From: Amphibalanus amphitrite
Lineage: Eukaryota > Arthropoda > Thecostraca > Balanomorpha > Balanidae
Assembly: GCF_019059575.1 (NCBI RefSeq)
Contig: NW_024881622.1
Location: 248,001-312,000, forward strand
Reading direction: 5' to 3'
DNA: 64,000 bases
A model generated the notes under the pieces. It was not told where the DNA came from. It ran no database searches and worked only from the letters and a program-made list of their open reading frames with translations. Below are positions 11,427-21,740 of the stretch, in pieces. Both the position numbers and the translations under genes were made by a program. The first letter of the stretch is position 1; each line of letters opens with the position of its first letter.

Positions 11427-12854
11427 TCTATACTATAAATCCTAAAAAGTACCCCGCCGTGTGCGACGTAGTCACTTTGTAGCGCTTATTGCGGCGGCGT
11501 CCGTTGACCTACGGCCGTGAAATTTTACAGAAATGTGGGCCATCTTTACACGTAGGTCGTATTAAATTTTGGACATGATGCGGCCAGGGGTGCGCCCGTG
11601 GCGCGTGCTCGCGTGCCCATAGGGTTAACATTAGAATCGGCAAAAACACGCTATTGCTCGGGAACGGTGAGGGCTACGGGGGTGAAATTTTCACTGCAAG
11701 TCGGACGCGTGCACTCATTTGTCGTATTAAATTTTCGAGGGGGTGGGTTCAGCGGTGTGCACGTGGTGGGGCCGCGACCGGCGCCGAGCAGAGGGCACGT
11801 GCTTTAGGCTCAGTTGTTCGCTTAAAAAACTGAGTGGGCCGGCAGGTCATTGACCTTTGACAACGAAGGCCGACACAAGGCACCGCTCGCCAAGAGGATT
11901 TGCCAGTAAATACAATTAATTTGTTTTTGCAACATCTCAGCCGTTTCTGGGCCGATTTAGCTGAAACTTGGACTGTCGGTGGTAAGTGTAGGGTAGGGTA
12001 GGGTAGGGTAGGGTAGGGTAGGGTAGGGTAGGGTAGGGTAGGGTAGGGTAGGGTAGGGGATTGTAGGGTAGGGTAGGGTAGGGTAGGGTAGGGTAGGGTA
12101 GGGTAGGGTTGGGTAGGGGATTGTAGGGTAGGGTAGGGTAGGGTAGGGTAGGGTAGGGTAGTGTAGACTAGTGTAGAGGTAGGATGGGGTAGGGTAGGGT
12201 AGGGTAGGTTAGGGTAGTGTAGGGTAGGGGTAGGGTAGGGTAGGGTAAGGGTAGGGTAGGGTAGTGTAAGGGTAGGGTAGGGTATGGTAGGGTAGGTTAG
12301 GGTAGGGTAGGGTAGGGTAAGGTAGGGTATGGTAGGGTAGGGTAGGGTAGGGTAGGGTAGGGTAGGGTAGGGTAGGGTAGGGTAGGGTAGGGTAGGGTAG
12401 GGTAGGGTAAGTTAGGAGTAGGGTAGGGTAGGGTAGGAGTAGGGGTAGGGGTAGGTAGGGTAGGTTAAGGTAGGGTAGTGTAAGGGGGAAGGGTAGGGTA
12501 GTGTAACGGTAGGGTAGGGTAGGGTAGGGTATGGTAGGGTAGGGTAGGGTAGGGTAGGGTAGGGTAGGGTAGTGTAGGGGTAGGGTAGGGTAGGGTAGGA
12601 TACAGTAGGGTAGGGGTAGGGGTAGAGTAGGGTAGGGTAGGGTAGGGTAGGGTTGAATTGAGTAACATCCTAACTTATTAAGGGCTCGAACAACTCGCAT
12701 GCATCACCATCATACTTTATAGTTCAATTAAAAGCAGTTACCCAGTTCTACACAAATAATACCAATAATAATGCAAGTTTCTACACTCAAACTAATGCAT
12801 CCGTTTATCATACATATCAAAACATACAGTTATCGCGTAAACCTGTACCTCTAG
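11427..12854 (+). mobile_element. Non-autonomous Helitron, copy 1 of a head-to-tail pair
   Basis: Begins with TCTATACTATAAATCC after an A and ends with CTAG. Just before the end is a hairpin, TACAG...CTGTA, at about 12824-12846. These are Helitron hallmarks: 5' TC, 3' CTRR, subterminal hairpin, insertion between A and T. No Rep/helicase gene is present. The second half is a GGGTA minisatellite (11986-12656). It matches copy 2 closely outside the minisatellite; copy 2 has a 12-bp insertion near its 5' end. Confidence 0.72.
11986..12656. repeat. GGGTA pentanucleotide minisatellite inside Helitron copy 1
   Basis: About 670 bp of GGGTA units with scattered variants (GTGTA, GGGGTA, GGGTTA). It gives long spurious Tyr-Pro-Thr-Leu frames on the minus strand, which are not genes. 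Confidence 0.95.
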
Positions 12855-13902
12855 TCTATATTATAAATCCTAAAAAGTACCCCGCCGCCGCCCACGCCGT
12901 GTGCGACGTAGTCACTTTGTAGCGCTTATTGCGGCGGCGTCTGTTGACCTACGGCCGTGAAATTTTACAGCGATGTGGGCCACCTTTACACGTAGGTCGT
13001 ATTAAATTTTGGACATGATGCGGCCGGGGGTGCGCCCGCGGCGCGTGCTCGCGTGCCCACAGGGTTAACATTAGAAATGGCAAAAACACACTATTGCTCG
13101 GGAACGGTGAGGGCTACGGGGGTGAAATTTTCGCTGCAAGTCGAACGCGTGCACTCATTTGACGTATTAAATTTTCGAGGGGGTGGGTTCAGCGGTGTGC
13201 ACGTGGTGGGGCCGCGACCGGCGCCGAGCAGAGGGCACGTGCTTTAGGCTCAGTTGTTCGCTTAAAAAACTGAGTGGGCCCGCAGGTCATTGACCTTTGA
13301 CAACGAAGGCCGACACAAGGCACCGCTCGCCAAGAGGATTCGCCAGTAAATACAATTAATTTGTTTTTGCAATATCTCAGCCGTTTCTGGGCCGATTTAG
13401 CTGAAACTTGGACTGTCGGTGGTAGTGTAGGGTAGGGTAGGGTAGGGTAGGGTAGGGTAGGGTAGGGTAGGGTAGGGTAGGGTAGGGTAGGGTAGGGTAG
13501 GGTAGGGTAGGGTAGGGTAGTGTATTGTAGTGTAGTGTAGTGTAGTTTAGGAGTAGGGTAGGGGTAGGGTAGGGTAGGGGTAGGGTAGGGTAGGGTAGGG
13601 TAGGGTAGGGTAGTGTAGTGTAGTGTAGTGTAGTGTAGTGTAGTGTAGTGTAGTGTAGTGTAGGAGTAGGGTAGGGGTAGGGTAGGGTAGGGTAGGGGTA
13701 GGGTAGGGGTAGGGTTGAGTTAAAAAAAGGCCTAACATACAAAAGACTTGGACACTCCGCAACTATCGCTATTATATTAAAAACAGCTACCCAAATCTAC
13801 CCAAATAATACAGCTAAAATACAAGCTACTCACCCAAACTAATGCATCCGTCACATATAATTAATCAAAACATACAGTTATCGCGCAAACCTGTACCTCT
13901 AG
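12855..13902 (+). mobile_element. Non-autonomous Helitron, copy 2 of a head-to-tail pair
   Basis: Starts with TCTATATTATAAATCC directly after the CTAG of copy 1, with no spacer. It ends with the hairpin and CTCTAG at 13902, followed by T. The outer flanks of the dimer are therefore A (11426) and T (13903), the usual Helitron target. It carries its own shorter GGGTA minisatellite (13424-13717), with a GTGTA variant block at 13519-13542 and 13612-13662. Confidence 0.72.
13424..13717. repeat. GGGTA pentanucleotide minisatellite inside Helitron copy 2
   Basis: About 290 bp of GGGTA units with GTGTA blocks. Both minisatellites stop at the same sequence, GGGTTGARTT, followed by the shared 3' part of the Helitron. 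Confidence 0.95.
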
Positions 13903-13923
13903 TAAATGTTAAAAAACAAAAAA

Positions 13924-14586
13924 TACGGAGCGAGCGAAGCGAGCGTAGTCTTTCCTTAGATAAACGGAAATTTCTGAGTATGAGCGGCCGGCCGGCCGGC
14001 CGGCCGTGGTCACGCTTTTGCGAGGCTTATATCTCAGCAGCCACTTGACCGATTTACACGCGGTAATTTTTGTAGGGTAGCTTCATTCCTTCCACCAAGT
14101 ATTGGACTATTCCCGATGCATGTGGGTGACCCCTTATGCACGTGCCACGTGCAAAACGAAGAGGTGTCAGTTTTGTAATTGTTGCAATATCTCGGTAACT
14201 ACTTGGCCGATTGTGCTGAAAGTTGGCATGTAGGTAGGCACCCACTAGGCACTGCATATACATGTGCCAGAGTTGGGGTGCTGCTGCACGTGAGCACGTG
14301 CAGGGGTCGTTTCCAGATCTCGGGAACGGCTGGACCGATTGCGCTCAAATTTGGTACACGGTTAGGGACCGGTTAGTAGGGTGCCGTGCACAAGTCAGTT
14401 GGGACCCATTTTGCACGTGCGCACGTGCAGGATGCCGCTTCCAAATCTCGAGAACGGCTGGGCCGATTGTGTCCAAATTTGGCACATCGCTAGAGACCAG
14501 TTAGTAGGGTGCCGTGCACAAGTCAGTTGGAGGTACCCCCTCGCAATTTCGCACGTGCAAGGCCCACCCTCTCGCTCGCTCCGTTA
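13924..14586 (+). mobile_element. Small inverted-repeat element with 127-bp internal tandem repeats and many CACGTG sites
   Basis: Ends are TACGGAGCGAGCGA and TCGCTCGCTCCGTTA, a 13-bp terminal inverted repeat. Inside, units starting at 14187, 14315 and 14442 repeat with a period of 127-128 bp. Each has a TCTCG...CCGATTG...TTGG motif and one or more CACGTG-containing blocks. A (GGCC)n run lies at 13984-14005. There is no transposase. Confidence 0.6.
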
Positions 14587-16269
14587 GTCGCCCCAAAAGG
14601 CGTTATACTGGTTTAGTTACGTTGTTGTTTACCTACTGTAGTAACTGTACTAGTCCTCTCTTCAACGTAGTTATGTCAAAACAAGAGCAAAAAGTGTCAG
14701 CTCCTGAATATTCTCTTTCAGGTCAGTTCAACAGATGCAAAGGGCGCTTCCCGCCTCAAACAACAGCCGCGAGATCATAATTTACAGGCAAACAAACTTC
14801 TCAGCGTGACGTGCGTAGGTATGTAAGGAAGCCAAGTGCAATGGAGAGATGAAAATGGCCGGGGAGAGGGATAAGCGCCGTTCAAAACAACCTATACATT
14901 ATCCTGGCCATTCAGGCCTAAATGCAGATCACCATGCATGATGATGATACCCGGAATGATAGGTAGCATACCCTTGACTAATATCAAATTAACGTGGTGC
15001 AGGTATTGCAACCAATAGCCACAACAGCCCAGGGACAATTGATATGTGAAACTGGCAGCCTATCAGTTGGCACCCGAGCTGCCTCAATTACCACGAGCCA
15101 CGTGCACCATGAGCGATACCAGCCGCCAGCCGAGCAGCACATTTACGACACGCCGCGGCCCTGCGGACGCGTCCGTCCGTCAGTTACGACACGGCAGCCC
15201 CGACCCAAACGGGCAGACTGGGACTCTGGCGCGCCGCTCGCCGGCCCGAACAGCCACCTGATGCGGCCGGCCGGCCGGCGCAGATGGATCGGCCGCGACG
15301 GGAGGCCGGCCGGCCCGGCACCGAGCCCCCGGCAAGGGCACCTAGAGGACGAGCCGACCTGGCGCGCCCCGGCCCGCGCCGGCCTCCTCAGCTCAGCTCG
15401 GAGCGCGGCGGCACCAGCCGGCGGCCACGCTCGGCGGCCGCGCTAGCCGCCGCGGGCGCTGGACGCGGCGGCGGCACCACGCTCCTCCAGCATGGCCGCC
15501 TCATGATCGAGGCCGTTTTTGCGGCTGGCCGGGCGCCGGTATTCGGCCGCAGGCCCTGGTGCTCTGTTATGTTCCTCGTGAATAGGAGCTTGTTCCGGGA
15601 GCCAGCGAAGTGAGTGGGTGTGTTTTAAACAGCCGCTGCTGATGTCTCTGTCTAGGACCAGACGCCAATCATGAATTAAAGGCGAGATCTCATCAGTTTT
15701 ATTGCCATGTGTTTTTCGTGTCATCCAAATGCTTTGATTGAATGAATTCCCGAAGCTAAATCACATGCTAAGCGAACTTGACATGCTGGCTTCACTATAG
15801 CCAAAGAATCGAGGAAACTCGGGTACACAACAGAATAAGAACGTTTCAATGTCTAAAATGCCTCGAAAGATGAACACCATTTTTGAGAAAATAAAATTGC
15901 GACTCTTGCTTCACACTGATTGGAGATGATTTCGTGAGTTCCAGTTTCTCAATGGAAATCAGATTTCAACGGTTATAATTGTAATGCCGTCAGATCACAG
16001 ATGGGTGTTTTAATGATCTTCGATATTTCAAAATAAAGCAATAAAATTGTCAAAATGTTACACCTACATCACATCAAGTACCTATCCTGACCTGATCTAC
16101 TACAGATACCATAGGGCACCAAATTCATTTACCAAATAACACCAAATGCAGCATTAGCGAACCCAGAAGACCTTTTAGAGAATAGCCCGTCTTGTAGCGT
16201 TCGAAATTGAAAGTTTGCGTGTTCTTCGCACGAAACAATTCACTAACATCTGATTTGAGAGAGCTTGAT
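14587..16269. other. No gene seen; CpG-rich 15090-15540
   Basis: The 15090-15540 stretch is strongly CpG-rich with CCGGCCGG runs. It could be a CpG island, but no exon with supporting splice sites was found. Confidence 0.45.
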
Positions 16270-17165
16270 TTAACCCTCGCCCGTATTGGTGTTTTGCCAG
16301 CCGCAAACGTAAAAGGGGGGGTCCATTGGACCCCCCCGCCGTTTAGCCCCTCATTGAGCTAGAGCTTCGCGAGAAAAAAAAACGAGCGTGTTGCCTGTGA
16401 CGAGAGGAAGCCGACGATACCCTCCTTTAAGGTCCAATGTCATCGGTTGACCTTCCAGGTCAGGTCAATGACCCAAAAGTCGGGAAAATCGGGACCTGTT
16501 AGAACTTCGTAAAGTGTAGCTGCTATGGGGTATTTCGGGGTGGTGATCACGAATATCATGTTAGTTTTTTATCAATGATGATGTCTTCATGCATTTAGGC
16601 CGGGTCGGGTCAGGTCAGGCCAGGTCAACCAGTAGGTGTCCTGCGGGTAGGTACTCGTAGTGGGTGTCAACTGTCAACCGCCTGACAGTTTCGTAACATG
16701 TTACGAAGGCACCAAAACTACTTCGGAAATGTTCAAATGGTTGCTAAATTCGATTTCAGCTCCAAAAACTAGCATAAAAATATATAAAACTTGAAAAAGT
16801 GAACCAAGGTCACCAAAGGTCAATGACCTGACCAAACCTTCAGGTGACCTTGACAACCATCCTAATGGATGGGAGCAACACCATATCACGTGTTTGAACG
16901 CTTGAAACCACGAAAAGACTGCAAACGCGCGGCTAATGCGATCGCCATACGCCGAATCGCGATTCCGACCGACCATAGTCTCGAAAAGTAGGTCACAGGT
17001 CAAAGGTCATTTGGGTCAGGGTGATGAAATTTTCAGGGTAGGTGTAAACTTGATTATCACGAGGGTACTGAAAGTTTCGTCGCGATCGGCAGCTTTTTAA
17101 GCGAGTCATTTGCGAAAAACCGAGGGGGTCCGTTCGATCCCCCCCCCCATACGGGCGTGCGTTAA
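16270..17165 (+). mobile_element. AGGTCA-rich TTAA element, 16-kb copy
   Basis: Bounded by TTAA at 16270-16273 and 17162-17165 with imperfect inverted ends (CCCTCGCCCGTATTGG; CCATACGGGCGTGCG). A G-run/C-run hairpin lies near each end: the left at 16315-16338 with apical TCCATTGGA, the right at 17125-17147 with TCCGTTCGA. There are many AGGTCA/TGACCT hexamers between. Non-coding. Confidence 0.65.
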
Positions 17166-20100
17166 GTTTCGCAGCAATGCATTACAAGGAAGCGAGATCC
17201 GAGGAATCTTTGCAAACTTGATAACCTATTTGGAAAGTATGCCGGTCCTGTAGCATCCCAAACCACCTTTCTGGATCAGGGATCCGTAAATGATCTGAAG
17301 AAACACGCCGACACCCAGGAACCAGAAGCACGGAGCACCCTGCCCTCCCGCTCCTTCTCCGCTCCCGTCTCACATTTACACCGACCGGCCGCGAGTTTCC
17401 TAAGTGTGGAACTGCCCATACCTAAGGTCTATGATTGGCGCAAGCTTCGCCGAGATGACGTCACAGGCTTTGACGTCATGGCTCACAGTCGGCTGACCAA
17501 TCGCTGCACGATTATAGGCTAGCGGCGCGCGGCACTAGCGCCCCTGGTGTTATTATGGGAAGTTGAGCAATTTTACATTAAAATCTAATGCATAGCTTGT
17601 GTTGGGAACAATTATGTATTACTAAGGCGTCAATGTCTGACAAATTAATTCGTCCATGCTCCTCACATTTTGCAAAATGCAAAGTGACCTTATATTATGC
17701 GTCATAAGGTACTACACTACGCTTCAAACAATCCACACAAAGCACCAGCCAGGCACTGTTACAAGTAGCGAGCAGTTAAGTGGCGGCAGGTGGCGCTACC
17801 ATCTCCAGCATCGGTCCAGATGGCGTCACTCACTATCCGCACTATAGTTCCGCACTACCTGCTAATAAAATAAATAATAAATCCGCTAATAAATCTGCTA
17901 ATAATCTCGCTAATAAATCTGCTAATAATAAATTCGCACTACCTGCTTATTTATGTCCTATTGATCATTCAACGCCGATAGGCAGTATTACCAGCCGTAA
18001 TACTGAAGACATTTGCTCAATGCTGAAGCGAAACGCAGTGCACAAACCACACCGTCAAAACTCAAGCACCTCGTAGGAGATATTATTATTATTATTATTA
18101 TTATGTCAAACATCCACCAACCACAGAACAGTGGGCATTACGGTGGCATAGCACATACAGACGCACACATGCATACAATTTCACACATATTCATATATGA
18201 ACACTTAATCGACTAACACAATATTCGGCGCAGTGTGAAGCAATCCATACGCGAAGATATAAATAACCATGTGTCCCATGTATGACAAAACTGTGACAAT
18301 TAAACCGGTTTTATATTCACGTAGAACAAGTTACTTTTTCTCTAGCTAGGGAACTCGCTAAAATTAAGACTGACTAAATATTTACGCAGGATAACTGGCT
18401 CCGCCTCTTCGCCAACTTAAGGACCCGCCATTCCATGCACCTAGCCGCCAGCGCCGAGTGATGACGTCACTCGAACGGGCGACGGTATGAATAGTTCCAC
18501 ACTTAGGAAACTCGCCGACCGGCCCGACCCCACGAGCCCGTCCCGACTCCAGCCACCTGTGGGCCTGCCTGCACCCCGGGGTGTCCCTCTCACGTGTACC
18601 AAACACGTGCAGCCCCACCACGTGGCGCCCGTCAAGGCCATCCGGTCGCAGTCATGTGACTGGGCCCGGCCCTGGCTAGGCTCTCCATGGTGCCATCACG
18701 TGACGGAGTGAATCCAATGCCACGACCCAGAATAGTGATGGAAGCACGAGACCGACGGGCTCCAAATATAGAGAGGCATATGATTACGGACGCGTTTTTG
18801 AGTGGAGGGTAATTTTGTCGGGTAATTTCAGTGTCAAGAAAATCAATGGTCAAGTGAGTGACTGAACAAGACGTTTTTGAGTTAACATGCAGACAACTTG
18901 ACGTTTACTTGTGCGGGCACATCTCCCTCAGGCCTCAGGTAAGCTGGTTTTATTGAACATATCGCTGTGTTGCTGTGGATGTAATGTAGTTCCAATGTTA
19001 TATAACGCACCACTGTAACTGTCGATGCGCCAGTTCCAGCCCCACTTTTAGCGTTCATCCCACATTCTCCCGTGCCTGCCCCCGCACGCCGCCTATAGGG
19101 TGTCCCGAAAGTTTGTTGACACATTTCACATATCAATAATGTGAGCATGTGAGCCTTTTTAAAATCTAGGTTTTGTAAGACTCTGACAAGATGCAGCACA
19201 ATTTAGTTCAGCTAGTGCTAATTTTGAACCATGTCACAAGGTACGGCACAACATGCAGACGAAGCTTCCTATAAGCTGCCTATCACACGTCGCTGGCGAG
19301 GGTCACGTGAGCCCCAATGAGACCTGAAAAGACAGACGTCCATAAATACAATATATTTTCAAGGAATCATGACTCCCAATATAGACATTTCACCTTCAAC
19401 AGGCTCCAAATATATAACAGCGACAATCTGGACCCATTCTAACCAAAAGATGTCGCGTCGTGTGTATCTTTGACTAGAGCACATAATGTAACAATCTGGC
19501 TAACATTTCCCCGGCTGGATGATGCACATTTAAATCGCAAAGCAAAACTCGGGAAAACAACATCTCCCAGCAATATACCTACATCTTCACGGAAGTACAC
19601 ATCGGAAGAGCAGGACAGGGTGTCATGACAAACGTGTCCCTTCAAGGGAGCAAGTATAAACGGCACAAGGACCCTAACACATTGGTCGCAGCTCAGAGAT
19701 TGATGACGAGTATACAGGGTACGTGAGCATAACTGAACTGGCTGTTTGTACCTTCACAATAAGGCAAACGAAGTGACAAATAATTATCAACGAAAGCCCG
19801 AACTCTCCTTAAAAGGAAAACGTCTTAGCTGAACAATACAGCTAGAACTGAAATAATTTTCAATTTAAATAAACGTATTCGAAAGAAACAACAACACACT
19901 GAAAATCTTGTTAGAAACGTTTGCAGGTAGGTCTCTTACGGAAAGCTTGCCCTCGACAACTACGCCTATTAATGCTCGCATAAGGAATTGCACTTGATAA
20001 TTCCACTAGCATATACCATGCAACACATAGGAGCGAGACAATACATGCTCATTGCTCCATCACAGGTCCCACAGAATGCTTACAACAGCCAACACCTCTA

Positions 20101-20318
20101 AACAACAGTCCCCAAGCGATCGACGACAAAGACAACGCTCTTGAGAATCCGACTCGCAGAAAAGTTGCGTTTCCCCCAAGACGGCAGAAACGTTAGGCAC
20201 TGGTCCACTGACGGCGGTAGGGTACCCCACTCACCATCCCCGCCCGCTGACGGGTCCACCGTCGGACGGCCGCCGTCCCAGGACAGTCGACTGCAGGTCA
20301 GCCGTGCCCAGTGGTCCG
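17166..20318. other. Intergenic, ending in the probable TBC1D20 3' UTR
   Basis: A short AT repeat at 17855-17945, an (ATT)n run at 18080-18103 and several CACGTG sites at 18590-18705. Bases just below 20319 are probably TBC1D20 3' UTR. No other gene is supported. Confidence 0.5.
17855..17945. repeat. Short CTAATAAATCTG tandem repeat
   Basis: About six units of GCTAATAAATCTGCTAATAAT type. Confidence 0.75.
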
Positions 20319-21713
20319 TCAGTCCATCTTGGCCCTCCACAGGTGGACGGCGCCGGCCAGCAGTGCCACACTGATGGCCAGTCCGACAGCGGTCCAGTTG
20401 CGCGGCGGCACCCATGACTCGACCATGCGCCGCCTCTGCAGCGCGGCCCGCCGGCGCCGCATCCGTTCGCGCTCCTCCTCCTCGCTCTGGCGCCGCGCGC
20501 GGTTCAGCGCGTCCACCCGCGGTCGGAGCGACTCGGGCGGCAGCTCGCGCAGCAGCAGAGTGGCGCTCTCCATGAGGTCCTCCCAGGGCAGGTGGTCGGG
20601 GATGTCGGCCAGCAGGCTGTGCACCGCCGCCAGGTCACACTCGCCCGCCAGCAGTTCGTCCCGCCGGTGCAGCACCACGGCCGCCGTCAGGTAGACGGGC
20701 GCCAGCCAGCTGGTGGCCAGCACGTAGTCAAACAGACGCGTGATCAGCGAGAACTCGGGAAGGACGTGACTGAACCACGTGATGAGCCACGAGAGCGCGA
20801 ACGTGGCCATCGCCTCGGATCGCAGCAGGAACTCGCAGACAGGCGGGTCGCGGGCCTCCAGCAGTGGCAGCACGTACGTCAGCAGGTCACGGGTCTCGTC
20901 CATGCTCGGTGCCATGAACACACTCAGGTGGCGCCCGGCCAGTTTGCAGAGGACGTCGAGCGCCAGCGGCTCGCCGCAGACCAGTAGCACGGTGATGGCC
21001 ACGTCGTGGTAGCCCTGGTAGTAGTGCAACTCCGGGTGAGCGGCCAGCGAGCGCACGATCAGCGTCACCAGGCTCTCCTGCATGCCGAACCGCACCGAGT
21101 CCTCGATGCCGGGCGGGAACCGTTTGAGGGTTCGCTCCACGTCCAGCACCACCTGATGGTGGTAGGGGTGGGCGCGCACCTCCTCCCCGGTCAGCAGGGG
21201 TATCTCGCCGTCCGGCGCACAGTCCACCGGCCGGTCGGCGCGCAGCAGCAGCGGCCAGACGCGCCGGCGCAGCGCGTCGTCCAGCAGGCCGCCGCGCGAC
21301 ACAGCTCCCGCCCGGAGCGCCTCCACGTCCGGGGGCTCGGCAGAGAGGTGCGTCAACAGCAGGCGGCGCTTCTGCTCCTTCCAGGCGGCGTCAGGATCCT
21401 CAGTTTCTTGATCATCATCAGCAGCTTCATGGTCCTCATATTTACCCCCAGCAGCAGTCTCTGTGCTGGGGTTATCACTGCCAGACAACTTGGTCACATC
21501 ATTTGGTACCTGAGGAGCTAGTGATTGGTCTGGAAGGTCAGGTGATATAGTGACATCTGTGTCTGCCTCTTGGCCGACAGAAGTGGCATTGCTTTGCATA
21601 ACTTCAGTATTTCCCTCTGACAGCTCATGGTTTTCAGTGTTTGACTGTTGTGCTGCAGATGCCACAGTCCCACTGATTGTTGGCTCTTTGCTGTCTGAGG
21701 TAACAACAGTCAT
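20319..21713 (-). CDS. TBC1D20: TBC1D20 ortholog, Rab GTPase-activating protein with C-terminal membrane anchor
   Basis: 464 codons, one open exon. In vertebrates TBC1D20 is an ER-anchored GAP for Rab1 (also Rab18) acting in ER-Golgi traffic and autophagy. The TBC domain spans about residues 140-395. The arginine-finger motif D-x-x-R is at 191-194 (LDVERTLKRFPPG) and the glutamine-finger motif YYQGYHD at 231-237, so both catalytic residues are present. FALSWLITWFSHVL (305-318) matches the human FALSWLITWFGHVL. Residues 403-430 are rich in Arg and Glu, and 440-458 form a hydrophobic tail anchor. Human TBC1D20 is about 403 aa; the extra length is a Ser/Thr/Asp/Glu-rich N-terminus (1-108) with no recognisable domain. 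The start is the first ATG after a good splice acceptor (exon begins at 21721), so a 5' UTR exon lies upstream. The stop is TGA at 20319-20321. Family assignment is strong; the N-terminal extension is less certain. Confidence 0.93.
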   Translation of the reverse strand: MTVVTSDSKEPTISGTVASAAQQSNTENHELSEGNTEVMQSNATSVGQEADTDVTISPDLPDQSLAPQVPNDVTKLSGSDNPSTETAAGGKYEDHEAADDDQETEDPDAAWKEQKRRLLLTHLSAEPPDVEALRAGAVSRGGLLDDALRRRVWPLLLRADRPVDCAPDGEIPLLTGEEVRAHPYHHQVVLDVERTLKRFPPGIEDSVRFGMQESLVTLIVRSLAAHPELHYYQGYHDVAITVLLVCGEPLALDVLCKLAGRHLSVFMAPSMDETRDLLTYVLPLLEARDPPVCEFLLRSEAMATFALSWLITWFSHVLPEFSLITRLFDYVLATSWLAPVYLTAAVVLHRRDELLAGECDLAAVHSLLADIPDHLPWEDLMESATLLLRELPPESLRPRVDALNRARRQSEEEERERMRRRRAALQRRRMVESWVPPRNWTAVGLAISVALLAGAVHLWRAKMD

Positions 21714-21720
21714 ATTGGCA

Positions 21721-21740
21721 CCTGTGGGGTAGAATGAGTC
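21721..21740 (-). promoter_or_regulatory. Splice acceptor before the TBC1D20 coding exon
   Basis: The minus strand reads ATTCTACCCCACAG/GTGCCAAT then ATG, which implies a separate 5' UTR exon, possibly near 22560-22620. Confidence 0.6.

Noticed and set aside
11986-13717. GGGTA arrays as an interstitial telomere
   Set aside because: They lie inside defined Helitron copies and are not the TTAGG or TTAGGG repeat; transposon minisatellite explains them better.
12209-13762. Long minus-strand frames of Tyr-Pro-Thr-Leu repeats
   Set aside because: They come from the GGGTA minisatellites; no splice sites or domains.
14994-15613. Overlapping frames in GC-rich DNA
   Set aside because: Few stops are expected at this GC content; frames overlap on both strands and resemble nothing.
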